Below, piece by piece: positions 23,941-32,479 of a stretch of DNA of 64,000 nt. How positions within the stretch are numbered: the stretch's first letter is position 1; each line of letters opens with the position of its first letter. This DNA comes from Coprococcus aceti (lineage in GTDB: Bacteria; Bacillota; Clostridia; Lachnospirales; Lachnospiraceae). Under the pieces are notes generated by a model. It worked only from the letters and a program-made list of their open reading frames with translations. It did not search any database and was not told the origin of the DNA. Location: contig NZ_JAOQJT010000002.1 of the NCBI RefSeq assembly GCF_025567285.1, positions 124,001 through 188,000 on the forward strand, read 5' to 3'. The position numbers and the translations under genes were made by a program.

Positions 23941-23967
23941 TTAAATAACAGTTGTAGTTTTAAATAG

Positions 23968-24004
23968 AATGTGCGTCGTAAAAAATTACGGCGCACATTT
24001 GTTT
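23968..24004 (+). terminator. Terminator of the feo operon
   Basis: AATGTGCGTCGTAA pairs with TTACGGCGCACATT with one mismatch around a short A-rich loop, followed by TGTTT. Confidence 0.85.
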
Positions 24005-24013
24005 ACAATGTGC

Positions 24014-24042
24014 TTGCAATAAGGAAGAATTTACTATATTAT
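24014..24042 (+). promoter_or_regulatory. Promoter of the purO operon
   Basis: TTGCAA at 24014-24019 and TATTAT at 24037-24042 are 17 bp apart, which would start the transcript just before the ZTP riboswitch. Confidence 0.65.
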
Positions 24043-24049
24043 AAAAACA

Positions 24050-24192
24050 TGTTGGTACACGACTGGCGGAGACAGCCGATGGCTGGTAGGAATTACCTAC
24101 AGGGAGTGTACTGTTAAGACAAGCCGACCGCCTGGGCAAGCAAATATATCAAGACATGTATTTGTGTGCGCAGGTGGCTGGCTTTCTTTTTT
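24050..24192 (+). promoter_or_regulatory. ZTP/ZMP riboswitch (pfl motif) with terminator
   Basis: The two conserved parts of the pfl motif are visible: ACGACTGGCGGA near 24058-24070 and CCGCCTGGGCAAG near 24127-24140. Downstream, bases from 24122 (AGCC, CC, CCTG, GC) can instead pair with GCGCAGGTGGCTGGCT (24169-24184), followed by CTTTTTT, forming a terminator that competes with the 3' half of the aptamer. Known ZTP riboswitches turn genes on when ZMP or ZTP builds up. The two downstream enzymes consume the ZMP-derived intermediates, which fits. Confidence 0.9.
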
Positions 24193-24256
24193 AGGATGCT
24201 TTGCAGCATAACATCAGCTCACAGGTACGAGAAAAGACATGGAGGTACAACAGAAA

Positions 24257-24970
24257 ATGGAAATGTTATCACTTGAGAAGGAACTTAGTGAAAATGCATA
24301 TCCAGGACGCGGAATCGTTATCGGTGTGTCCGAGGATGGTAAGAAGGCAGTGACAGCTTATTTCATCATGGGAAGAAGCTCAAACAGCCGTAACAGAGTA
24401 TTTGTGACAGAGGGCGAAGGAATCAGAACAGAGGCGTTTGATCCATCAAAGCTTGAGGATCCAAGCCTTATCATCTATGCACCTGTAAGAGTTCTTGGCA
24501 ACAAGACTATAGTTACAAATGGCGATCAGACAGACACTATATATGACGGACTTGACGATGAGCTCACATTTGAGCAGTCACTCAGAAGCAGACAGTTTGA
24601 GCCTGACGGCCCTAACTACACACCTAGAATCTCAGGTGTCATGCACATAAAGAATGGCGTGTTCGACTATTCAATGTCCATACTTAAGAGCAACAACGGC
24701 AACCCTGCTGCAAATAACAGATACACATTCTCATACGAGAACCCTGTAGCCGGTGAGGGACATTTCATTCACACATATATGCATGATGGCAATCCGCTCC
24801 CAAGCTTTGAGGGTGAGCCAAAGTGGGTTAAGATATCCGGTGATATCGATGAGTTCACAGACAAGGTATGGAACAGCCTCAATGAGGACAACAAGGTGTC
24901 ACTGTTCGTCAGATATATTGACATCGCAACAGGTGAGTATGAGACAAAGATCGTGAACAAGAATAAGTAA
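24257..24970 (+). CDS. purO: IMP cyclohydrolase, PurO type
   Basis: The 237-residue protein resembles archaeal-type PurO, which closes the ring of FAICAR to give IMP, the last step of purine synthesis. Family-like segments include YPGRGIVIG near the start and the central SLRSRQFEPDGPNYTPRISG stretch. ATG 24257 is preferred because GGAGG (24241-24245) precedes it by 11 bases; an upstream ATG at 24239 overlaps that site. The bifunctional PurH found in most bacteria is replaced here by this protein and the next one. The operon is under a ZTP riboswitch. Confidence 0.87.
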   Translation: MEMLSLEKELSENAYPGRGIVIGVSEDGKKAVTAYFIMGRSSNSRNRVFVTEGEGIRTEAFDPSKLEDPSLIIYAPVRVLGNKTIVTNGDQTDTIYDGLDDELTFEQSLRSRQFEPDGPNYTPRISGVMHIKNGVFDYSMSILKSNNGNPAANNRYTFSYENPVAGEGHFIHTYMHDGNPLPSFEGEPKWVKISGDIDEFTDKVWNSLNEDNKVSLFVRYIDIATGEYETKIVNKNK

Positions 24971-24996
24971 TTAAAGAATAAAGGAGATATTTGATC

Positions 24997-26175
24997 ATGA
25001 ACGAGATTCAGTTAAAGTACGGTTGTAATCCAAATCAGAAGCCATCAAGAATATATATGGAGGATGGCAGTGATCTTCCTGTTAAGGTTTTAAACGGCAA
25101 GCCTGGATACATCAACTTCCTTGATGCATTTAACGGATGGCAGCTCGTAAAGGAACTCAAGGCGGCAACAGGACTTCCAGCAGCAACATCATTCAAGCAT
25201 GTTTCACCAGCAGGCGCTGCAGTTGGACTTCCACTTACAGATACACTTGCAAAGATCTACTGGGTAGATGATCTCGGAGAGCTCTCACCACTTGCATGCG
25301 CATATGCAAGAGCAAGAGGTGCTGACAGAATGTCATCATTCGGCGATTTCATCGCACTTTCAGATGTATGTGACGCAGACACAGCACGCCTTATCAAGAG
25401 AGAGGTATCAGATGGTGTTATCGCTCCTGGATACACAGATGAGGCTATGGAACTTCTTCTTGCAAAGAAGAAGGGAAATTACAACATCATCCAGATAGAT
25501 GAGAACTATGTTCCTGCTGAGATCGAGAGAAAGCAGGTATACGGTGTTACATTTGAGCAGGGAAGAAATGAGCTCAAGATCGACAAGGATCTTCTGTCAA
25601 ACTTTGTTACAAAGAACAAGGATCTTCCAGAGCAGGCTGAGATCGATATGAAGATCGCGCTCATCACACTCAAGTATACACAGTCCAACTCAGTATGCTA
25701 TGTAAAGGGCGGACAGGCTATAGGTATCGGAGCCGGACAGCAGTCAAGAATCCACTGTACAAGACTTGCAGGACAGAAGGCAGACAACTGGTTCCTTCGT
25801 CAGTCACCACAGGTTATGGGACTTCAGTTTGTTGACGGACTTGGAAGAGCCGACAGAGACAATGCCATCGACGTATACATGGGTGATGAGCATGAGGACG
25901 TTCTTAAGGAAGGCGAGTGGCAGAAGAGATTCAAGGTTAAGCCTGAGGTGTTCACAGCAGAGCAGAAGAAGGCATGGCTTGCGCAGAACACAGATGTTGT
26001 CCTTGGATCAGATGCATTCTTCCCATTCTCAGACAATATAGAGAGAGCTCACAAGAGCGGTGTCAAGTACATTGCACAGCCTGGCGGATCAGTTCGTGAC
26101 GATCTTGTTATCGAGTGTGCTGACAAGTACGATATGGTCATGGTATTTACAGGAATCAGATTATTCCATCACTAA
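24997..26175 (+). CDS. AICAR transformylase (stand-alone PurH formyltransferase domain)
   Basis: The 392-residue protein corresponds to the formyltransferase part of PurH, which transfers a formyl group from 10-formyl-THF to AICAR. Recognisable segments are SFKHVSPAGAAVG near residue 67, the KYTQSNSVCYVKGGQAIGIG stretch and the end IAQPGGSVRDD. The N-terminal cyclohydrolase (MGS-like) domain of PurH is absent, and PurO next door supplies that step. Start ATG 24997 follows AAGGAGAT. Codons are strongly biased. A terminator follows. Confidence 0.92.
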   Translation: MNEIQLKYGCNPNQKPSRIYMEDGSDLPVKVLNGKPGYINFLDAFNGWQLVKELKAATGLPAATSFKHVSPAGAAVGLPLTDTLAKIYWVDDLGELSPLACAYARARGADRMSSFGDFIALSDVCDADTARLIKREVSDGVIAPGYTDEAMELLLAKKKGNYNIIQIDENYVPAEIERKQVYGVTFEQGRNELKIDKDLLSNFVTKNKDLPEQAEIDMKIALITLKYTQSNSVCYVKGGQAIGIGAGQQSRIHCTRLAGQKADNWFLRQSPQVMGLQFVDGLGRADRDNAIDVYMGDEHEDVLKEGEWQKRFKVKPEVFTAEQKKAWLAQNTDVVLGSDAFFPFSDNIERAHKSGVKYIAQPGGSVRDDLVIECADKYDMVMVFTGIRLFHH

Positions 26176-26223
26176 TCTGCCAGACCTGTCGGCGTCAGAT
26201 ATTGTATTTATAGAAGAATTGAG

Positions 26224-26262
26224 AGCGGTTTTGCTGATGAAAATCAGCAAAGCCGCTTTTTT
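26224..26262 (+). terminator. Terminator of the purO operon
   Basis: AGCGGTTTTGCTGAT pairs with ATCAGCAAAGCCGCT with one mismatch around a short A-rich loop, followed by a T run. Confidence 0.92.
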
Positions 26263-26361
26263 ACTTTATATATTTGTTGGATTGTGCTAATATAAAATGA
26301 TGTATAAACTGCGGTAGCTATGCCGTGTAATAAAAATACTGTGATTCAAAGGAGATAACAT

Positions 26362-27180
26362 ATGTCTAGACGTAAACGCAGCATATTTAAAGAGAGAAGA
26401 AAGATCAACTATAAACTAATTTTTGCATTGGTGATACTTGCGTGTGTGGCTGTATTGCTGATCTCATACGCTATATCGGCAATAGTGTCACAGAAGGATG
26501 AACTTTACGATCAGGGCGTAAAATATTACAAGTCAGGTTCGTATCAGGAGGCAATAGATTCATTTGACAATGCCTTGGCAGAGAATCAGTTGTTCTCAAA
26601 GAAAAAGGATCAGAATATAAAGCTGTATCTGGCTGATGCGTATCTCAAGAGCGCGCAGTACACAGAGGCCGCAAATACATACAACGAATTGATACAGGAT
26701 TCATTTACCGGATCAAATGTAAAAGATCTGAAGGAACTGGCAACTGCACTCAGTGATTTCTCACAGGGAAATTATGGCGGTGCTCTCGATGTTCTTCTGA
26801 AGCAGGCGGAGACATATCCGGAGCTTTATATGTACATAGGAACATGCTACGCAGTTACTGATGAGTCCGATAAGATGTTTGAGAGCTATGAAAAATATGT
26901 CCAGACATTTGGATTCAACTCGTATGTATATGCCATGTACGGTTCATATTATCTGAATAACGGTGATATGGAGTCTGCGATCGCATATATTACAAATGGA
27001 CTTGACAGTGGAGACAAGATATACAGAAAAGAGCTCCTGATGCTTGAGATAACATATTATGAGAAGAACGAGGATTACGATAAGGCTTATGAGATAGCGG
27101 GACAGCTTGTGTCTGAGTATCCGGATTATGAGAAAGGACAGAAGGAGTATACATTCCTGAGCACAAGAGTGTCACAGTAG
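26362..27180 (+). CDS. Membrane-anchored TPR-repeat protein
   Basis: The 272-residue protein has a basic cytoplasmic start, one membrane span at about residues 18-40, and an outward-facing domain with several tetratricopeptide repeats, for example YYKSGSYQEAIDSFDNAL and YLADAYLKSAQYTEAANTY. TPR domains are protein-binding scaffolds; the partner is unknown. It heads a run of same-strand genes (alarmone synthetase, RNA methyltransferase, SDR) with short gaps. The start follows AAAGGAG. Confidence 0.8.
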   Translation: MSRRKRSIFKERRKINYKLIFALVILACVAVLLISYAISAIVSQKDELYDQGVKYYKSGSYQEAIDSFDNALAENQLFSKKKDQNIKLYLADAYLKSAQYTEAANTYNELIQDSFTGSNVKDLKELATALSDFSQGNYGGALDVLLKQAETYPELYMYIGTCYAVTDESDKMFESYEKYVQTFGFNSYVYAMYGSYYLNNGDMESAIAYITNGLDSGDKIYRKELLMLEITYYEKNEDYDKAYEIAGQLVSEYPDYEKGQKEYTFLSTRVSQ

Positions 27181-27207
27181 TATTTGTATTGGGAGGAGTT
27201 ATTTTAT

Positions 27208-28011
27208 ATGGAGATTCAGCTTTGGAAGGAGATACTGTCTCCTTACGAGCAGGCGGTTGATGAGCTTCTCGTGAAGTTCAACCACATAATAATGCAGTAC
27301 AAGAGTATGGGAAAGTACTCACCTATAGAGAGTGTGACCGGAAGGGTGAAAACGGTCTCCAGTATTATCGATAAGCTTCAGAAGAAGAATATTCCTATGG
27401 ACCGGATCGTTGAGGAGATGGATGACATAGCCGGAATCAGGATCATGTGCCAGTTCACCGAGGATATCAGCAAGGTGGTTGAGATTATACGTGGCAGACA
27501 GGACATGAGGATACGTGAGGAGAAGGATTATATAGCAAATGCCAAGGCCAGCGGCTATCAGAGCTATCACATCATACTTGATTACGATGTATATACGGTA
27601 AATGGATGCACCACCATACAGGCGGAGATCCAGATAAGGACAATGGCGATGAACTTCTGGGCAACCATAGAACATTCATTGCAGTACAAGTACAGGAAGG
27701 GAATTCCAGAGGACATAAGGGCGAAGCTCAAGAACGCTGCGGATGCCACCGTTGCACTTGACAGGGAGATGTCATATGTCCGCGGAGAGATCATGGATGC
27801 ACAGAATTCGTTCAATATCAAGGCGAATATAGTTTCGGAGATCATTGTTAATATCCAGAATCTGTACAAGGTGGGAAATCCAAGAGAGATCCAGAAGATT
27901 CAGGATGAGTTTTATTCTATATATAAGAAGGATGATATGGAGCTGCTTGAGAATTTTGCAAAGCAGCTTGACATAATAGCTGAGGGTTACAAGGCCCAGA
28001 GCGTAAGATAA
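27208..28011 (+). CDS. Small alarmone synthetase (RelA/SpoT synthetase-domain protein)
   Basis: The 267-residue protein contains a (p)ppGpp synthetase domain without the hydrolase, TGS or ACT domains of long RelA/SpoT proteins. Visible motifs are GRVKTVSSIIDK, MDDIAGIRIMCQF and NAKASGYQSYH, followed by QAEIQIRTMAMNFWATIEH, the nucleotide-binding and catalytic core. Size and C-terminal helices fit the RelQ/YjbM class. It would make ppGpp under stress without a ribosome trigger. Start ATG 27208 follows GGGAGGAG. An upstream in-frame Met codon has no ribosome site. Confidence 0.9.
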   Translation: MEIQLWKEILSPYEQAVDELLVKFNHIIMQYKSMGKYSPIESVTGRVKTVSSIIDKLQKKNIPMDRIVEEMDDIAGIRIMCQFTEDISKVVEIIRGRQDMRIREEKDYIANAKASGYQSYHIILDYDVYTVNGCTTIQAEIQIRTMAMNFWATIEHSLQYKYRKGIPEDIRAKLKNAADATVALDREMSYVRGEIMDAQNSFNIKANIVSEIIVNIQNLYKVGNPREIQKIQDEFYSIYKKDDMELLENFAKQLDIIAEGYKAQSVR

Positions 28012-28022
28012 AGGAGTTTGTT

Positions 28023-29408
28023 ATGACTTTACCAAAGGCGTTTGACGAGAGGATCAGAATACAGCTTGGCGATGAATACGAGGATTATATAAAGTGTTTT
28101 GACAGTGATATGTATCATGGAATCAGGGTGAATACATCCAAGATATCCGTGGAGGACTTTCTGAAGATAAGTCCTTTCGAGCTGGAGCCTGTGCCGTGGA
28201 CTAAGAATGGTTTTTACTATGATCACAGGAAGTATACGCCTTCCAAGCATCCATACTATTATGCGGGGCTCTATTATATACAGGAGCCAAGTGCCATGAC
28301 ACCTGCCAGCGTTCTGGATATAGAGGATGGAGATGTGGTACTAGATATATGCGCGGCACCGGGAGGCAAATCCACCGAGCTTGCGGCGAAGCTTAATGGC
28401 ACGGGAATACTTATATCCAATGATATAAGCAACTCGAGAGCCAAGGCGCTTCTGAAGAACCTGGAACTTTTCGGAATAGGAAACATGTGTGTGGTAAGTG
28501 AACCTCCAAATAATCTGTCAAAGGCATTTGAGGGTACATTCGATAAGATACTTATAGATGCACCGTGTTCCGGAGAGGGCATGTTCAGAAAATCTTCATC
28601 GATGATGACTGCATGGGAGAACAACGGAACTGAACTTTTTGCCGGACTGCAGAGAGGAATATTAAATGAAGCGTGCAAGATGTTGAAACCGGGCGGAAAG
28701 CTGCTTTATTCCACATGTACATTTTCCCCCGAGGAGGATGAGAGGTCGGTGGAGTATCTGCTGTCGATAGATGACAGTATGCATCTTGTGGATTTTCCTA
28801 AATATGAGAAATTTGATGACGGCAATCCGGCCTGGGGAGAGACCGGCAATCCTGAGCTTGTGAAATGTTCAAGACTGTGGCCTCATCACGTGAAGGGCGA
28901 AGGTCATTTCATAGCTCTGTTTGAAAAGGATCAGGATGACTCATATAGAGGAAACTCAACATACTCGTTCAAGTCGTACAGGCCGGATGAGGATTTCATC
29001 GCATTTATAAAGCATGTATCTGAGTCTGCGGGTATAAAGACAGACAGGATAGAGGAAAATAAGGGAAGACTTTATTATATATCAGAGGGAATGCCTGATG
29101 TTAAGGGACTCAGGCTTTTGAGACATGGACTGTTCCTCGGTGAGGTCAAGAAGAACAGATTTGAACCGAGTCAGTCACTTGCGATGTATCTCAAGTCAGA
29201 TCAGTTTGACAATGTTGTGAGTTTTTTGGCGGATGACATAAGGGTCATAAAGTATTTAAAGGGAGAGACCGTCGAGCTGGAAGATGATCAGGATATAGAG
29301 AATGGGTATGTGCTTGTCTGCGTGGATGGATATCCGCTCGGGTGGGCCAAGAACAACAGAGGAGTATTAAAAAACAAATATTTATCGGGATGGAGGATGA
29401 TGTCATGA
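28023..29408 (+). CDS. RsmF/NOP2-family RNA cytosine-C5 methyltransferase
   Basis: The 461-residue protein methylates cytosine C5 in RNA, most likely 16S rRNA. The SAM-binding motif DICAAPGGKSTELA is near residue 107, and the two catalytic-region motifs DAPCSGEGMF and STCTFSPEEDE follow. The C-terminal region with VKGLRLLRHGLFLGEVKK and GYPLGWAK resembles the RNA-binding PUA-like tail of RsmF-type enzymes. Its stop overlaps the next start (ATGA), so the two are translationally coupled. Confidence 0.9.
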   Translation: MTLPKAFDERIRIQLGDEYEDYIKCFDSDMYHGIRVNTSKISVEDFLKISPFELEPVPWTKNGFYYDHRKYTPSKHPYYYAGLYYIQEPSAMTPASVLDIEDGDVVLDICAAPGGKSTELAAKLNGTGILISNDISNSRAKALLKNLELFGIGNMCVVSEPPNNLSKAFEGTFDKILIDAPCSGEGMFRKSSSMMTAWENNGTELFAGLQRGILNEACKMLKPGGKLLYSTCTFSPEEDERSVEYLLSIDDSMHLVDFPKYEKFDDGNPAWGETGNPELVKCSRLWPHHVKGEGHFIALFEKDQDDSYRGNSTYSFKSYRPDEDFIAFIKHVSESAGIKTDRIEENKGRLYYISEGMPDVKGLRLLRHGLFLGEVKKNRFEPSQSLAMYLKSDQFDNVVSFLADDIRVIKYLKGETVELEDDQDIENGYVLVCVDGYPLGWAKNNRGVLKNKYLSGWRMMS

Positions 29409-30172
29409 GAAAGGTAGCGATAATCACAGGAGCATCTTCAGGGATTGGAAGAGAATTTGCACTTCAGATAGCACAGCGATACAGGACAATCGACGAGATA
29501 TGGCTTATAGCAAGGAGAAAAGACAGGCTTGCTGAGGTTAAGACCGAGATAAACGCGGTAAGTGGAAAGCTTGTAAGGATACTTGCGCTTGACCTAACCG
29601 ATGAGACTGATATCAAGTTCTACAGAAATCTTCTTGAGAGACAGGCTCCATCAATAAGAGTACTTGTAAATGCAGCTGGATACGGAATAGCAGGCCATTT
29701 TGAGAATATGACAGTGGACGACGTGACTGGAATGTTGAATCTCAACTGCAGGGCGCTGGCTGCCATAACACATATATCTCTGCCATATATGTCAGGCCCT
29801 TCAAATATAATCAATCTTGCTTCATCTGCAGCTTTTCTGCCTCAGCCATCATTTGCTATATATGCGGCATCCAAATCAATGGTGCTGAGCTTTTCAAGAG
29901 CACTTAACAGAGAGCTTGAGGAAAAGGGGATAACTGTTACGGCTGTCTGCCCGGGACCTGTCAAGACAGAGTTCTTCGATGTTGCGCAGAAGTACACAAA
30001 GTCCAAGCCGTATAAGATGATTCTAAGAGCAGATCCTGTGAAGGTTGTAAAAAAGGCACTGTTTGACGCGTATTATATGAGCGATATATCGGTGTATTCG
30101 CCGCTTATGAAGGCGTTCAGACTTGTGAGCAAGTACCTGCCTCACAGTTTGCTGATCAGATTTATGAAGTAG
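29405..30172 (+). CDS. Short-chain dehydrogenase/reductase
   Basis: The 255-residue Rossmann-fold oxidoreductase has the cofactor motif TGASSGIG at residues 8-15, NAAG in the middle, and the catalytic YAASK with a Ser about 13 residues before it. It resembles DltE/YqjQ-like SDRs, but the substrate cannot be predicted. Start ATG 29405 overlaps the preceding stop and follows GGAGGATGAT. A longer frame starting at 29342 lies within the upstream gene and is unlikely. Confidence 0.85.
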   Translation: MRKVAIITGASSGIGREFALQIAQRYRTIDEIWLIARRKDRLAEVKTEINAVSGKLVRILALDLTDETDIKFYRNLLERQAPSIRVLVNAAGYGIAGHFENMTVDDVTGMLNLNCRALAAITHISLPYMSGPSNIINLASSAAFLPQPSFAIYAASKSMVLSFSRALNRELEEKGITVTAVCPGPVKTEFFDVAQKYTKSKPYKMILRADPVKVVKKALFDAYYMSDISVYSPLMKAFRLVSKYLPHSLLIRFMK

Positions 30173-30232
30173 ATATATGGGCTGCAGGCGGACATAGCTC
30201 TACAGCCAGACCAGAGATAAATGGAGGATGAT

Positions 30233-30802
30233 ATGGAAAAAGGACAACACGGATACATGAACAGGCATAAGAGAAATGTTCTTATTAGTATCATTGTACT
30301 TGGATTGTTTGTTATAGCCGGAGTATTCTTTACTGTGGCTATGTTTGACACAAGAAAGACTGTATTTATAGTCATACCGATACTCGTCGCCCTGCCGCTT
30401 GCAAAACAGCTTGTGGCATACATAATGTGTGCAGGGTTCAAGGAACTCACGAAGGATGAGTACGCTAAACTTGAGAAGTTATCATACTTTGGAGATCCGT
30501 CACTTGTATATGATGTGTCGATAAGCAGGTACGAGGGAATAGTGTATTTCCCTGCTGCGGTCATAAGAGATGGCAGAATGCTGTTTTACTACAATGGTGG
30601 ATATGGCAAAAAGATACCTGATGAGGCAGCGCTCAAGAAGATCATTACAGAGGCTCTGGCAGACCAGAAAAAATATGTTGTGATCATAGCCACAGACATT
30701 GATGGTTTTGTGGCAAAGGCCGAGAAGATCAAAGCACCTTCAGATGAATTTGTCGGTGCCGATGAGAAGATCAGAAACAGATTATATGAGCTGGGAATAT
30801 AG
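30233..30802 (+). CDS. Membrane protein of unknown function
   Basis: The 189-residue protein has a basic N-terminus, two adjacent membrane spans (about residues 14-36 and 43-66), and a soluble C-terminal domain with IDGFVAKAEKIKAP near the end. I do not recognise the family. ATG 30233 follows GGAGG by five bases. It ends seven bases before the pseudouridine synthase gene, so the two are probably co-transcribed. Confidence 0.7.
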   Translation: MEKGQHGYMNRHKRNVLISIIVLGLFVIAGVFFTVAMFDTRKTVFIVIPILVALPLAKQLVAYIMCAGFKELTKDEYAKLEKLSYFGDPSLVYDVSISRYEGIVYFPAAVIRDGRMLFYYNGGYGKKIPDEAALKKIITEALADQKKYVVIIATDIDGFVAKAEKIKAPSDEFVGADEKIRNRLYELGI

Positions 30803-30808
30803 ACAAAA

Positions 30809-31813
30809 ATGAGAGAGATAGTTATTTCAAAGAACGAAGCCGGCCAGAGGCTTAACAAGCTGGTCATGAAGTACCTTAACAAGGCTCCTTCAAGCTTCGT
30901 CTACAGGATGATAAGAAAGAAAAACATAAAACTTAATAACGGCAAGGCGGTTGGAAATGAGATCGTGTATGTTGGGGATGTGATACAGCTCTATCTGTCG
31001 GATGAGACCATAGAATCATTCAGGGATGACAGCGTGAGAGCCGGTGCTTCCACAGGTGGAAACAGGTTTAAACCGGAGATCATATATCACGACCACAACA
31101 TACTTATAGTCAATAAACCGGCGGGTGTATTGTCACAGAAGGCATCGAAGGACGATTACTCGATCAATGAGAGTGTCATCGATTATCTGCTTGACAATGA
31201 GTATATAACTGAGACTCAGCTCAGAACCTTCAAGCCTTCTGTATGCAACAGGCTGGACAGGAATACCTCCGGCCTTGTTCTGTGTGGAGTGTCACTTATG
31301 GGAAGTCAGGAGCTTTCGAGGATCATAAGGGAGAGACGCATAGACAAATATTACTACACCATAGTCAAGGGAAATATGACAGAGACGCAGGATATTACGG
31401 CATATCTCGTGAAGGATGATAAGAAGAACACTGTGACAATACGTGACAGCGTGGAGGAGATACGCAGGGCTGCCGGGGACTTGGACTATGATAAGATCCA
31501 CACCATATTCCAGCCGGTCAGAACAAATGGAAAATATACAGAGCTTAAGGTAAAGCTCATAACGGGTAAGACTCACCAGATAAGGGCACAGCTCCAGCAC
31601 ATGGGGTATCCGGTGATCGGTGACCAGAAGTATGGTGACAGGGAGACAAACATACATTTCAGACAGACATACAAGCTTAGAAACCAGATTCTGCACTGCG
31701 GCGAGGTGGAGTTTACCGATGTTGTCGGTGGACTGGATTATCTGACGGGCAAGAGCTTCTCAGCATTCAAGCCTGATATGTATAAAAGAATAGAAAAGGA
31801 TTTGTTTGAATAG
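30809..31813 (+). CDS. RluA-family pseudouridine synthase
   Basis: The 334-residue protein isomerises uridine in 23S rRNA or another RNA. An N-terminal S4-like RNA-binding domain (RLNKLVMKYLNKAPSSFVYR) precedes the synthase domain. The catalytic Asp is in the motif NRLDRNTSGLVL near residue 150, and TGKTHQIRAQLQHMGYPVIG follows near 250. It belongs to the RluC/RluD class. Its stop is followed immediately by the recU start. Confidence 0.92.
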   Translation: MREIVISKNEAGQRLNKLVMKYLNKAPSSFVYRMIRKKNIKLNNGKAVGNEIVYVGDVIQLYLSDETIESFRDDSVRAGASTGGNRFKPEIIYHDHNILIVNKPAGVLSQKASKDDYSINESVIDYLLDNEYITETQLRTFKPSVCNRLDRNTSGLVLCGVSLMGSQELSRIIRERRIDKYYYTIVKGNMTETQDITAYLVKDDKKNTVTIRDSVEEIRRAAGDLDYDKIHTIFQPVRTNGKYTELKVKLITGKTHQIRAQLQHMGYPVIGDQKYGDRETNIHFRQTYKLRNQILHCGEVEFTDVVGGLDYLTGKSFSAFKPDMYKRIEKDLFE

Positions 31814-32347
31814 ATGGCTACATGGAATTCGCGAGGGCTTCGTGGCTCCACACTGGAGGATATGATAAACAACACAAATGAATATTACAGACAGAAGAAC
31901 CTCGCGCTGGTCCAGAAGATCCCGACACCTATCACGCCGATAAAGATTGACAAGGACAGCAGCCAGATCACCCTGGCGTATTTCGAGAAGGATTCAACCG
32001 TCGACTATATAGGTGTTGTCCAGGGAGTTCCGGTATGTTTCGATGCAAAGGAATGTGCCACTGATACATTTACAATGCGTAACATTCATGAGCATCAGAT
32101 AAGGTTCATGGAGGATTTCGAGAGACAGAACGGTGTAAGCTTCCTTATCATAATGTTCTCGGGACGAAATGAACTGTATTATATGAGATTCGAGGAGCTT
32201 AAGGGGTATCTTGAGAGAGTCCAGAATGGGCATGTCAACAACTTCAAGTACAATGAACTTGATCCCAATTTCTTTATAAGAGCCAAGGGTGGTGCATTGG
32301 TACATTATCTTGAACCTCTAAGCAGGGATCTTGATGATAGAGGTTGA
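31814..32347 (+). CDS. recU: Holliday junction resolvase RecU
   Basis: The 177-residue protein is the Firmicute resolvase that cuts Holliday junctions produced with RuvAB. The start TWNSRGLRGSTLEDMIN and the nuclease core VDYIGVVQGVPVCFDAKEC (Asp plus the D-x-K metal site) match the family. It starts directly after the preceding stop codon. The start of the hisZ promoter overlaps its own stop codon. In many Firmicutes recU pairs with a PBP gene; here it does not. Confidence 0.92.
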   Translation: MATWNSRGLRGSTLEDMINNTNEYYRQKNLALVQKIPTPITPIKIDKDSSQITLAYFEKDSTVDYIGVVQGVPVCFDAKECATDTFTMRNIHEHQIRFMEDFERQNGVSFLIIMFSGRNELYYMRFEELKGYLERVQNGHVNNFKYNELDPNFFIRAKGGALVHYLEPLSRDLDDRG

Positions 32348-32372
32348 CAAATACAATCCGCTTTAATATAAT
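32344..32372 (+). promoter_or_regulatory. Consensus promoter of the histidine operon
   Basis: A perfect TTGACA (32344-32349) and a perfect TATAAT (32367-32372) are exactly 17 bp apart. The predicted transcript has a leader of about 100 nt before hisZ. The -35 box overlaps the recU stop codon. Confidence 0.88.
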
Positions 32373-32385
32373 GTGCACGTTGACA

Positions 32386-32426
32386 TGCTACCAAAGTAGC
32401 AAATTATCACTTTAATGCGATAAAGT
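32386..32426. promoter_or_regulatory. Two inverted repeats in the his leader
   Basis: TGCTAC and GTAGCA (32386-32401) flank a 4-base centre, and ACTTTA and TAAAGT (32409-32426) flank a 6-base centre. Both lie just downstream of the his promoter and could be repressor operators or leader-RNA hairpins. A T-box signature is not seen, and the responsible regulator is unknown. Confidence 0.4.
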
Positions 32427-32479
32427 AAAAATAAAGAACGTGAAGCATGGCAAAGTTTAATTGACAAGGAGATATGATT

